Shown in pieces: positions 1-5,469 of a stretch of DNA of 6,968 nt (position 1 is its first letter; every line of letters begins with the position of its first letter). The notes beneath the pieces were generated by a model that saw only the letters and a list, made by a program, of their open reading frames with translations, ran no database searches and was not told the DNA's origin. Position numbers and translations under genes: made by a program. The DNA is taken from NCBI GenBank assembly GCA_900763245.1, contig CAAFJQ010000065.1:1-6968 (forward strand), in the 5' to 3' direction. Source of the DNA: Bacilli bacterium. GTDB lineage: Bacteria; Bacillota_I; Bacilli_A; RFN20; CAG-288.

Positions 1-31
1 ACTGGAGTTCAGACGTGTGCTCTTCCGATCT
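1..31. other. Illumina TruSeq adapter left at contig end (artefact)
   Basis: These bases match the 3' part of the TruSeq index/read-2 adapter exactly, ending in the diagnostic GCTCTTCCGATCT; the reverse complement begins AGATCGGAAGAGCACACG. This is library sequence, not genome. The GTG at base 17 opens a reading frame that runs through the adapter into the genuine gene by chance, so any protein starting there carries about five adapter-encoded residues. Genuine sequence starts at base 32, or at 31 if the terminal T is shared. Confidence 0.97.
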
Positions 32-964
32 CTTTTAAAACATCATAACGTCGATGTCTACATCACTGGGAGCAATTCAAAATTCCTATCGTCTGACATT
101 CTTACAGAATTCAGAGGAAGAGGTGATGAAATAAGAATCCATCCTCTCTCATTTGCTGAATTCATGTCTGTATATTCTAAAGATTCATATTTGGGATACA
201 AAGAGTATTCCCTGTATGGAGGCTTACCATACATCACCACTTGCAGAAATGATGAAGAGAAAATTAAATATCTAAATAACTTATTCAAAAACACGTATAT
301 TAAAGATATTATTGAAAGAAACAATCTCAAGGGTGATATTGTAATAGATACTTTAGTAGACATATTATCATCCGATACCGCCACATTGACAAATCCTACA
401 AAACTCGCAAAAAGTTTTATATCTCATTCAATCAAAACCAACGCGAATACTATTTCGTCTTATATTGACTATCTCATGGATGCTTTTATCATATCGAAAG
501 CTCAGCGATATGATATAAAAGGAAAAAGATATATCGGATCACCTTTCAAATACTATTTTGAAGACATCGGTCTACGAAATGCAAGACTGAATTTTAGACA
601 AGTCGAGCCCAGCCATATCATGGAAAACATTCTATACAATGAATTGATCATGCGAGGTTTTCTTGTTGATATCGGAGTTGTAGAAAAGTATGAGAAGAAC
701 AGCAAAGGTCAAAATACTGTTTCCCTTTTAGAAGTCGATTTTGTCTGTAACAAAGGAAGTCAACGATACTATATTCAGTCCGCATACTCCATACCAGATG
801 CTAAAAAAATGTCACAGGAACAGGCCTCTTTTGATAGAATCAACGATTCCTTCAAAAAGATCATTGTCGTTCAGGATAATGTTCTTCCCTGGCATAACGA
901 AAAGGGATATCTGATCATCAACATCCTAGACTTCCTATTAAATCCAAATTCGCTTGAATTATAA
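32..964 (+). CDS. COG1373-type ATPase (AAA_14/DUF4143), 5'-truncated
   Basis: Partial predicted AAA+ superfamily ATPase; 310 codons remain in frame from base 32 to the TAA at 962-964. Residue numbers count from the first genuine codon. The fragment begins late in the AAA domain at a sensor-1-like YITGSNSK (about 10-17), followed by FRGRG and the family-typical HPLSFAEF (about 26-44). The DUF4143-type middle opens with YGGLPY (about 62-67). The C-terminal third looks like the degenerate PD-(D/E)XK nuclease-like fold of this family, with an RNELI-like YNELIMRG, LEVDFV (about 233-238) and YYIQSAY (246-252). The P-loop and Walker B are missing because the contig starts here, so this is an assembly edge and not shown to be a broken gene. 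Full-length relatives are roughly 400-430 residues. The cellular role of the family is poorly known, and no neighbour helps. The gene points toward the origin, so it is head-on to replication. The family call is by motif recognition; a specific function cannot be given. Confidence 0.85.
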   Translation, partial: LLKHHNVDVYITGSNSKFLSSDILTEFRGRGDEIRIHPLSFAEFMSVYSKDSYLGYKEYSLYGGLPYITTCRNDEEKIKYLNNLFKNTYIKDIIERNNLKGDIVIDTLVDILSSDTATLTNPTKLAKSFISHSIKTNANTISSYIDYLMDAFIISKAQRYDIKGKRYIGSPFKYYFEDIGLRNARLNFRQVEPSHIMENILYNELIMRGFLVDIGVVEKYEKNSKGQNTVSLLEVDFVCNKGSQRYYIQSAYSIPDAKKMSQEQASFDRINDSFKKIIVVQDNVLPWHNEKGYLIINILDFLLNPNSLEL

Positions 965-965
965 A

Positions 966-1009
966 CCTGTTTCGTAAAAAGTCGGTTAACCGAAAAAATA
1001 CGAAATAGG
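966..1009 (-). terminator. Nested inverted repeat between convergent genes, possible terminator
   Basis: An outer 11-bp stem pairs CCTGTTTCGTA (966-976) with TACGAAATAGG (999-1009), including one G-T wobble. It encloses a perfect 12-base palindrome TCGGTTAACCGA (982-993). Read on the minus strand, the inner hairpin is followed by CTTTTT and the outer stem by TTTA, which could end the ABC operon mRNA. Read on the plus strand there is no T tract after either stem, so termination of the ATPase gene by this element is less likely. The stem is AT-rich and the loop long, so a classical strong terminator is not shown. Confidence 0.4.
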
Positions 1010-1014
1010 AATAA

Positions 1015-2718
1015 TCAATCCTGTTCTTGAACAATCATCTTTCCGTCTTTCACTTCAATTGTCTTATCAAACCCAAGTTGATCAGACAAACGATGAGAAA
1101 TCGAGATGACCGTTTTATCAGCGCTGGCTGAAGAGAGGGCTTCCAGTATTTTCTTTTCAGTCTCTGAATCAAGATTGGCGCTGATTTCATCAAAAAGAAG
1201 AATCTCAGGATCATGAACAAGCGCTCTAGCTAAAGACAGCAACTGAAGCTGACCTCTTGAGAACAGATTCTCTTTGAATTCCGCCTGATATCCATCCTTG
1301 ATTTCATTTTCAACATAATCATCCAGATACACTTTTTTCATACATTCCTTTACTTTTTCTAAAGTGAGAGAAGTATCTTTCAGCGTGATCTGATCCATGA
1401 TTGTTCCATCGATTGATGAAAAGCCCTGTTCTACATATCCGAATATCCTGCTCTTCTCTTTATTCGGTATCAGATAGGAATCCTTTCCACCGATATAAAC
1501 ATGTCCATCAGTCGGAATCAGTATACCTAATAACAGGCGGAACAAGGTCGTTTTTCCTGCTCCTGTTCTTCCTATAATCGTAACCTTTTCTTTCTTCTTC
1601 AGCACAAGATCCGCAGCAGAGAATATCTTTTCTTCTCCATCCTCATAATGATAAGTCATGGCTTGAATATGGATGATATCATCCTGCTGAAGCAAGGCTT
1701 CAGCTTTGATATTCTCATCCGTATCCGGAATTTCATCTTCTGAGAGATATTCTTCAACGCGTTTAACGCCAGATAAACCTTCTTGCATCTCCTGTAGCTG
1801 TAAGCCAATAGCTTCAACAGGTTTGAATACATTGCTGATAAGAGAAAGAGAAGCTGAAAAAGTACCGACTGTGATTCCTAATAATAAAGGGCTGTTTCCT
1901 TCCTGGCTATAAAAGACAAGCAGAGAAACAACAGCAATCAATACTGCTCTTATCATCTGAACAATCGGAGAGAAAACAGAATCAAACAAAGCAGAATTCT
2001 TTCTGCTTTGATAGCTGTCCTGAAGAAGAGATATAAATCCTTTTTCACGATATGTTTCCGCAGAGAGATTATGAATTGTCAGAATGTTTTCCTTCGTTTC
2101 TGAGAGATGATTGTTCAGCTTATTGATTGCTTTTCTGTTTCGTATCTGATTCTTCAGCATCTGTTTCTGGAAAGATCTTGTGATATAGAAAAGAAGTGGA
2201 AGAATGACAGTAAGAAAAAGACCTAACACCCAAGAGAACAGATAGACAGAAATCAGAATGCCAAGAACTTTGAAAACGGAGATAATGAGCGTGACAAGAC
2301 CGCTTGCAAAGAGTGTCTCAATCGCATTGACATCATCGATGATCTTGCTTGCCATCTCTCCTTTTCCGTGATGTGTGAAATAGGAGTATTTCATCCTTGT
2401 CGATTTCTTCATCATCTTATAGCGAAGCTCGTGAATCAGCTTCTGACCGAAGGAATCGATGACAAGGTTTTCAAGGATTGTGAACAGACTGATGAAAATA
2501 TAGGATAAGACATAAAAGACAACAGCAAAGATAAAGGACGAAGAGTGATATTCAACACCAGGAAGAAGGATAGAATCAATCAGATAACGAAGTGCAAAGG
2601 GAGGAAGAAGTTCAGCTAAAGCACATAACATCATCAAAAGACAAAGCACAATCACCATAAAAAGATGCTTCTTGATGAAAGATAACATGAAGTCTTTCAT
2701 TCTATATTCCTTTTTCAT
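1015..2718 (-). CDS. ABC exporter half-transporter, catalytic-Glu subunit
   Basis: 567-residue fused permease-ATPase, the second gene of a two-gene operon and probably one half of a heterodimeric type IV ABC exporter in the cytoplasmic membrane. Six hydrophobic segments are visible at about 17-40, 62-84, 138-160, 161-180, 250-272 and 279-298. The ATPase domain starts near 348, with an A-loop aromatic (Y356 or Y358), Walker A GRTGAGKT (383-390), Q-loop Gln431, signature FSRGQ (486-490, degenerate relative to LSGGQ), Walker B ILLFDE with the catalytic Glu511, D-loop SANLD (513-517) and switch His542. The start is firm: AGGAGG (complement of 2726-2731) lies 7 bases upstream of the ATG, and the start overlaps the upstream gene's stop as ATGA. 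The altered signature fits a partner that supplies the intact LSGGQ. Substrate is unknown: lipid, peptide and drug exporters all share this layout, and no adjacent regulator, peptide or immunity gene narrows it. Confidence 0.96.
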   Translation of the reverse strand: MKKEYRMKDFMLSFIKKHLFMVIVLCLLMMLCALAELLPPFALRYLIDSILLPGVEYHSSSFIFAVVFYVLSYIFISLFTILENLVIDSFGQKLIHELRYKMMKKSTRMKYSYFTHHGKGEMASKIIDDVNAIETLFASGLVTLIISVFKVLGILISVYLFSWVLGLFLTVILPLLFYITRSFQKQMLKNQIRNRKAINKLNNHLSETKENILTIHNLSAETYREKGFISLLQDSYQSRKNSALFDSVFSPIVQMIRAVLIAVVSLLVFYSQEGNSPLLLGITVGTFSASLSLISNVFKPVEAIGLQLQEMQEGLSGVKRVEEYLSEDEIPDTDENIKAEALLQQDDIIHIQAMTYHYEDGEEKIFSAADLVLKKKEKVTIIGRTGAGKTTLFRLLLGILIPTDGHVYIGGKDSYLIPNKEKSRIFGYVEQGFSSIDGTIMDQITLKDTSLTLEKVKECMKKVYLDDYVENEIKDGYQAEFKENLFSRGQLQLLSLARALVHDPEILLFDEISANLDSETEKKILEALSSASADKTVISISHRLSDQLGFDKTIEVKDGKMIVQEQD

Positions 2719-4463
2719 TTCTCTTCCTCCTGAAGAAGATAGAGATGTCTATAGGCATCATCTTCTTTCAAAAGTCTCTCATGCGTATCATAAGAGAAAG
2801 TCGAATCGCCATGGAGATAAAGGATATGATCCAATTCCGGGAACAGGGAAAGACGGTGGGATATCAGTATGACAATGCTGTCTTTTGAAATTTCACGGAT
2901 ATGAGAGATGATTTCTTTCTCTGTCTTCTTATCGACAGAAGCAAAAGGATCATCCAAAACAATCAACTTTTTCTTATGGGCAATCGTTCTTGCCAATGCA
3001 ATTCTCTCCTGCTGTCCTCCCGAAAGGAGAACGCCTTCATTTCCGATGATAGTGTTCTCCTTGTCTTTCATCGATTCCAGATCTTTTTCAAAAGAGACCT
3101 GAGAAAGAAAAGGAAAAACATCTTCATCTTTTCCATAGAGAACATTGTCTTTGATCGACATAGTAAGAAGCTGGCTATGATGTCCCATGTAGACGACTGT
3201 ACCTGAAATTTCTTCCTTGGTATAGTCTTTCATCTCCTTTGAAAAGAGAATCACGTTTCCGCTGTAATCGATATCAGAAAGAAAGACTTTTCCGAATGCG
3301 GATTTTCCGCTTGCTATCTCGCCTGTAACACCTAGGATTTCTCCTCTGTGCAGTGTCAAAGAAAGAGAAGAAATCAAAGTTCTGTTCTCTGTTTTCAAAT
3401 TCATGTCTTTGATCTGAAGCGTATCTCCTTGTACTTCTTTTCCTTTTTCAAATCCTGAAATAGGAGAGATGACAGCAGCTATTCTCTTCCAGCTTGCCAA
3501 TCCTTTTTCAATCGACGACAGCAGTTTTGCAATATGGCTGGCCTTTGTCGACAATAAGACAAAGGTAGAGATATAGGTTGTAAGAACGCCTGGTGTCCAA
3601 TATTCCTGCATAAATCCAAGAGGGGCAAACAGTGCCTTCTTTTCAAGCACATATCCGCTTCCGAAATAGAGGATGAAAATCAATCCTAATAGTGCGATGA
3701 GATCACAAAGCGGAATCATCGTATCTGCTAATGATATCGTTTTGTAATTGTCTTTTTCATAATCAGACAGAGAGGCATCATATTCCTTTAAGAAATCTTC
3801 GTTTCTGGAATAGGTTCGATATAAAAGAGCATTGGAAAACATATCATAGGTCTTATTGACCATCTTGGCATTGCTCTTTCTGCTTTGTAAAGAGTAGGAA
3901 AACAGTTTCTTCTTGAACAAGAAAGCAAACGCAACGCTAAGCGCAATCGGAATCAGTGACAATAAGGTGATCTTGACATCAAACAGAAACAGATATGCGA
4001 TATAGAAGATGAACAGAGCAATCGTATCAAAGATTTCTGTTGTCAGTTTTCTCATTCCCTCGACGCATTGATCACAGTCTGAAAAACATCTGGTAAGAAG
4101 AGAAGAGACCGATACATTATCAAGCTCTTTCTCACTCTTATGAAGGAGATTGTCATAGATATTGAATCTCATCACACCGGATGTCCTATTGGCAAAGAGC
4201 CTGACTGTATATCTCTTGATGCTTCTTGCTATCTGCACTAAGAAAATGATGCCGACATAAAGAAGAACGATGCTCCAAATCGATTCGTTCTCTTTCAAAG
4301 ATATCGTATCGATAAGAACACCTTGAAAGAATGGAAAAGCGAGCATTCCAAAATTATAGATAAGACCCGACAAAGCAATCAGGATGCATAACCTCCATTC
4401 GGAGAGCCAATAAGAAGATAGTCTATTCGGTTTTTCCAGAATCTGTTTTCTTTGGTTTTTCAT
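2715..4463 (-). CDS. ABC exporter half-transporter, degenerate-site subunit
   Basis: 582-residue fused permease-ATPase, first gene of the pair. Hydrophobic segments lie at about 24-50, 61-80, 143-162, 163-184, 247-271 and 290-306. The ATPase domain begins near 348: Walker A GEIASGKS (381-388), signature LSGGQ (480-484, intact), Walker B LIVLDD (500-505), D-loop SVD (509-511) and switch His536. Asp505 stands where the catalytic Glu is expected. The Q-loop Gln appears replaced by His428 (YMGHHSQL aligned with YVPQxxxL), and no A-loop aromatic is visible near 357. This subunit's own Walker A/B therefore builds the weak ATP site, while its LSGGQ completes the active site of the partner encoded at 1015-2718. 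The ATG at 4463 is preceded in frame by TAG within two codons, so it is the likely start. Its only SD-like AGGA sits one base upstream, too close to be efficient, so initiation may be weak or use other signals. Substrate unknown. Confidence 0.96.
   Translation of the reverse strand: MKNQRKQILEKPNRLSSYWLSEWRLCILIALSGLIYNFGMLAFPFFQGVLIDTISLKENESIWSIVLLYVGIIFLVQIARSIKRYTVRLFANRTSGVMRFNIYDNLLHKSEKELDNVSVSSLLTRCFSDCDQCVEGMRKLTTEIFDTIALFIFYIAYLFLFDVKITLLSLIPIALSVAFAFLFKKKLFSYSLQSRKSNAKMVNKTYDMFSNALLYRTYSRNEDFLKEYDASLSDYEKDNYKTISLADTMIPLCDLIALLGLIFILYFGSGYVLEKKALFAPLGFMQEYWTPGVLTTYISTFVLLSTKASHIAKLLSSIEKGLASWKRIAAVISPISGFEKGKEVQGDTLQIKDMNLKTENRTLISSLSLTLHRGEILGVTGEIASGKSAFGKVFLSDIDYSGNVILFSKEMKDYTKEEISGTVVYMGHHSQLLTMSIKDNVLYGKDEDVFPFLSQVSFEKDLESMKDKENTIIGNEGVLLSGGQQERIALARTIAHKKKLIVLDDPFASVDKKTEKEIISHIREISKDSIVILISHRLSLFPELDHILYLHGDSTFSYDTHERLLKEDDAYRHLYLLQEEEK
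2726..2731 (-). promoter_or_regulatory. Shine-Dalgarno of the second ABC gene
   Basis: AGGAGG on the minus strand, 7 bases before the ATG at 2718-2716 and inside the end of the upstream coding sequence. Together with the ATGA overlap it decides the start and indicates translational coupling, which suits equal production of two subunits of one transporter. Confidence 0.9.
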
Positions 4464-4504
4464 ATCCTATATATCTTAGGCCTTTAGAAAGAGGAAACAT
4501 ACCT

Positions 4505-4789
4505 CTATCTGACATTATTTTTTCTGATGTTCTTATTTTTGTGATAGTGCCAATAACGATACACATATCCGATCCAATGGTTCACCTCTTTGTCGATGAC
4601 GTTACACTTCGCTTCTATTTTGTCTTTGCATTCATCTATTGTCTCTTCCAGGAGATATTCCTCTCCAACCACTGCAATCGATTGTAGGAGGAATCTAATA
4701 TTTATTCTTCTGTTTTTCTTTCAAATGATTTCTGATGCATCGATTCCTTTCATGCAATTGATAGAACCGATGTCGTTCAGACACTTCAT
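4505..4789 (-). pseudogene. Small protein remnant with in-frame TGA, unrecognised
   Basis: On the minus strand an ATG at 4789 opens MKCLNDIGSINC and runs 22 codons to a TGA (complement of 4721-4723). The same frame then stays open for 71 codons to a TAG at 4507-4505. The second part looks protein-like: acidic/amphipathic EEYLLEETIDECKDKIEAK, then an aromatic block WIGYVYRYWHYH, then a basic tail. The aromatic block reminds me of small uncharacterised Bacillota proteins in which a GYxYRYWHY-like motif is followed by more sequence; here it ends soon after, which suggests loss of the C-terminus. I cannot name the family. No Shine-Dalgarno precedes the ATG at 4789. If 4505-4720 is expressed alone it would need a GTG or ATT start, again without a clear SD. 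It lies 41 bases upstream of the ABC operon on the same strand. Most likely a decayed gene; a chance open frame remains possible. Confidence 0.4.
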
Positions 4790-4991
4790 CTTAAAATGAG
4801 ACCGTTCTGTCTTTTTCTCTATTTTTATTCTGTCACAGCCTTTTTCTGTAATGGAGACACACTGTTATAACATGCCGATAGAAACACTATAAAAGAAACT
4901 CGTTCAATGTTCCTATAAGGAAAAAAGGTATTCTTTTGCCTAAATTGTAAATTTTGAAACACACCCCTAAGACTATGTAAAGAAATATGAT
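4790..4991. other. Non-coding stretch between gene remnant and origin
   Basis: AT-rich sequence with no convincing gene, RNA gene or DnaA box on either strand. It contains pyrimidine-rich runs (about 4806-4852) and an imperfect A-run/T-run inverted repeat around 4918-4941. The only candidate site is a minus-strand extended -10 at 4864-4872. There is no rpmH or rnpA here. Confidence 0.6.
4864..4872 (-). promoter_or_regulatory. Candidate extended -10 promoter, minus strand
   Basis: Minus-strand TGTTATAAC matches an extended -10 (TGn then TATAAC). The sequence 17 bases further upstream (TTATAG) is a poor -35. If active it would transcribe the remnant and then the ABC pair, with a start point near 4857. 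This is the best promoter-like sequence I see upstream of the ABC operon, but AT-rich DNA yields such matches by chance. Confidence 0.3.
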
Positions 4992-5195
4992 TTATCCACA
5001 AAAATTTTTTTAGCCTTAGTTTCTATAAAAGAGTATCTAAAAGGTACCGCTTCCAAAGCGTAAAAAGTGATGTTGATAACAAAAGTGCAAACAATGTGAC
5101 TTATCACCATTATCCACATAGATATTCACCGAGTTATCCACCGAAAACAGCCTTATTAACCGCATGTGGAAAACGTTTTAAAAGTAGGTGGATAA

Positions 5196-5230
5196 GTTAA
5201 AAAAATAGCTTAACTATCGAAATATTTCAT
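5196..5230. other. AT-rich segment within oriC, possible unwinding site
   Basis: Only 7 of 35 bases are G or C, and the segment lies between minus-strand boxes at 5187-5195 and 5231-5239. It contains the inverted repeat AGTTAA/TTAACT (5195-5200 and 5210-5215). It could melt during initiation, but in bipartite Bacillota origins the unwinding element usually lies downstream of dnaA, so this is a candidate only. A second AT run (5000-5012) follows the perfect box at 4992. Confidence 0.3.
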
Positions 5231-5317
5231 TGTTGATAACTCTGCTTATCCACCGGAGTTATCCACTTATCCACATGTTTGGTTATCCACAATGAAGTTA
5301 GTAACAAGTTATCGACA

Positions 5318-5333
5318 ATCCACCATGGTGGAT
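5318..5333. repeat. 16-base perfect palindrome at a DnaA box
   Basis: ATCCACCATGGTGGAT is its own reverse complement. Its right half is the core of the minus-strand box TTATCCACC (5327-5335). Its left half gives a plus-strand box-like CAATCCACC (5316-5324) with changes in the first two bases. It may present two opposed DnaA contacts or a different dimeric regulator. Confidence 0.75.
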
Positions 5334-5414
5334 AAGTGTTTTTCATCTAATCAGAAAGAATAGTTTTTTCGGCAATCTTGAATGTGGATAACTTTTTTTC
5401 ACTTCATTTTTTAC

Positions 5415-5443
5415 TTCCAAATCGGCATTGAATAGCCTATAAT
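5415..5443 (+). promoter_or_regulatory. dnaA promoter
   Basis: A consensus -10 TATAAT (5438-5443) lies 27 bases before the dnaA start codon. At the ideal 17-base spacing the -35 would be TTCCAA (5415-5420), a poor match. Transcription would start near 5450. A strong -10, a weak -35 and a perfect DnaA box 24 bases upstream (5383-5391) suit a promoter repressed by DnaA itself. Confidence 0.6.
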
Positions 5444-5460
5444 CTTTACGCTTTGTAAAG
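5444..5460 (+). promoter_or_regulatory. Hairpin overlapping the dnaA Shine-Dalgarno
   Basis: CTTTAC (5444-5449) and GTAAAG (5455-5460) can pair as a 6-bp stem around a 5-base loop. The right arm takes in AAAG of the SD. If the transcript begins upstream of 5444 this would partly hide the ribosome site. With a start near 5450 the left arm would be absent from the RNA, so its relevance depends on the true transcription start. Confidence 0.35.
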
Positions 5461-5463
5461 GAG
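5457..5463 (+). promoter_or_regulatory. Shine-Dalgarno of dnaA
   Basis: AAAGGAG lies 6 bases before the ATG at 5470 and fixes this start; the encoded N-terminus also aligns with the usual beginning of DnaA domain I. Confidence 0.88.
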
Positions 5464-5469
5464 CCTCGT

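Larger units (their letters stand above)
4992..5391. other. oriC: oriC upstream subregion: DnaA-box cluster
   Basis: About fifteen 9-mers at or near TTATCCACA lie in 400 bases. Perfect boxes: 4992-5000, 5110-5118, 5267-5275 and 5283-5291 on plus, 5383-5391 on minus. One-mismatch boxes: 5134-5142 and 5246-5254 (TTATCCACC, plus), 5259-5267 (TTATCCACT, plus), 5309-5317 (TTATCGACA, plus), 5187-5195 and 5327-5335 (TTATCCACC, minus), 5071-5079 and 5231-5239 (TTATCAACA, minus), 5165-5173 (TTTTCCACA, minus). A weaker box, 5101-5109 (TTATCACCA), abuts the perfect one at 5110. GAGTTATCCAC occurs twice (5131-5141, 5256-5266). The density and the position directly before dnaA identify the replication origin. 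By analogy with B. subtilis this is the upstream half of a bipartite oriC. The cluster reaches to within about 45 bases of the dnaA -10, so DnaA probably also represses its own gene. Confidence 0.94.

Noticed and set aside
17..31. GTG start codon for the ATPase gene
   Set aside because: It lies inside the sequencing adapter, so it cannot be the natural start.
966..1009. Miniature transposable element
   Set aside because: Only 44 bases, no flanking target duplication and no nearby transposase; a hairpin at a gene junction is simpler.
2672..3206. Plus-strand open frames inside the ABC genes
   Set aside because: Shadows of the strongly supported minus-strand ABC coding sequences.
1015..4463. 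Bacteriocin export or immunity system
   Set aside because: No peptidase C39 domain, leader peptide, modification enzyme or immunity-like gene is present, so the substrate is left open.
4505..4789. TGA read as Trp to give one intact 94-residue protein
   Set aside because: dnaA and the first ABC gene both end in TGA, and no large gene here contains an internal TGA, so the genome uses TGA as stop.
4590..4799. Plus-strand 69-codon open frame
   Set aside because: No ribosome site; low-complexity hydrophobic composition; antisense to the more protein-like minus-strand frame.
5048..5060. Small hairpin CGCTT-CCA-AAGCG as a terminator
   Set aside because: Only a 5-bp stem with a 3-base loop, no T tract and no gene ending there.
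4992..5391. CRISPR array or other spaced repeat
   Set aside because: The repeats are 9-mers of known DnaA-box type on both strands with irregular spacing next to dnaA.
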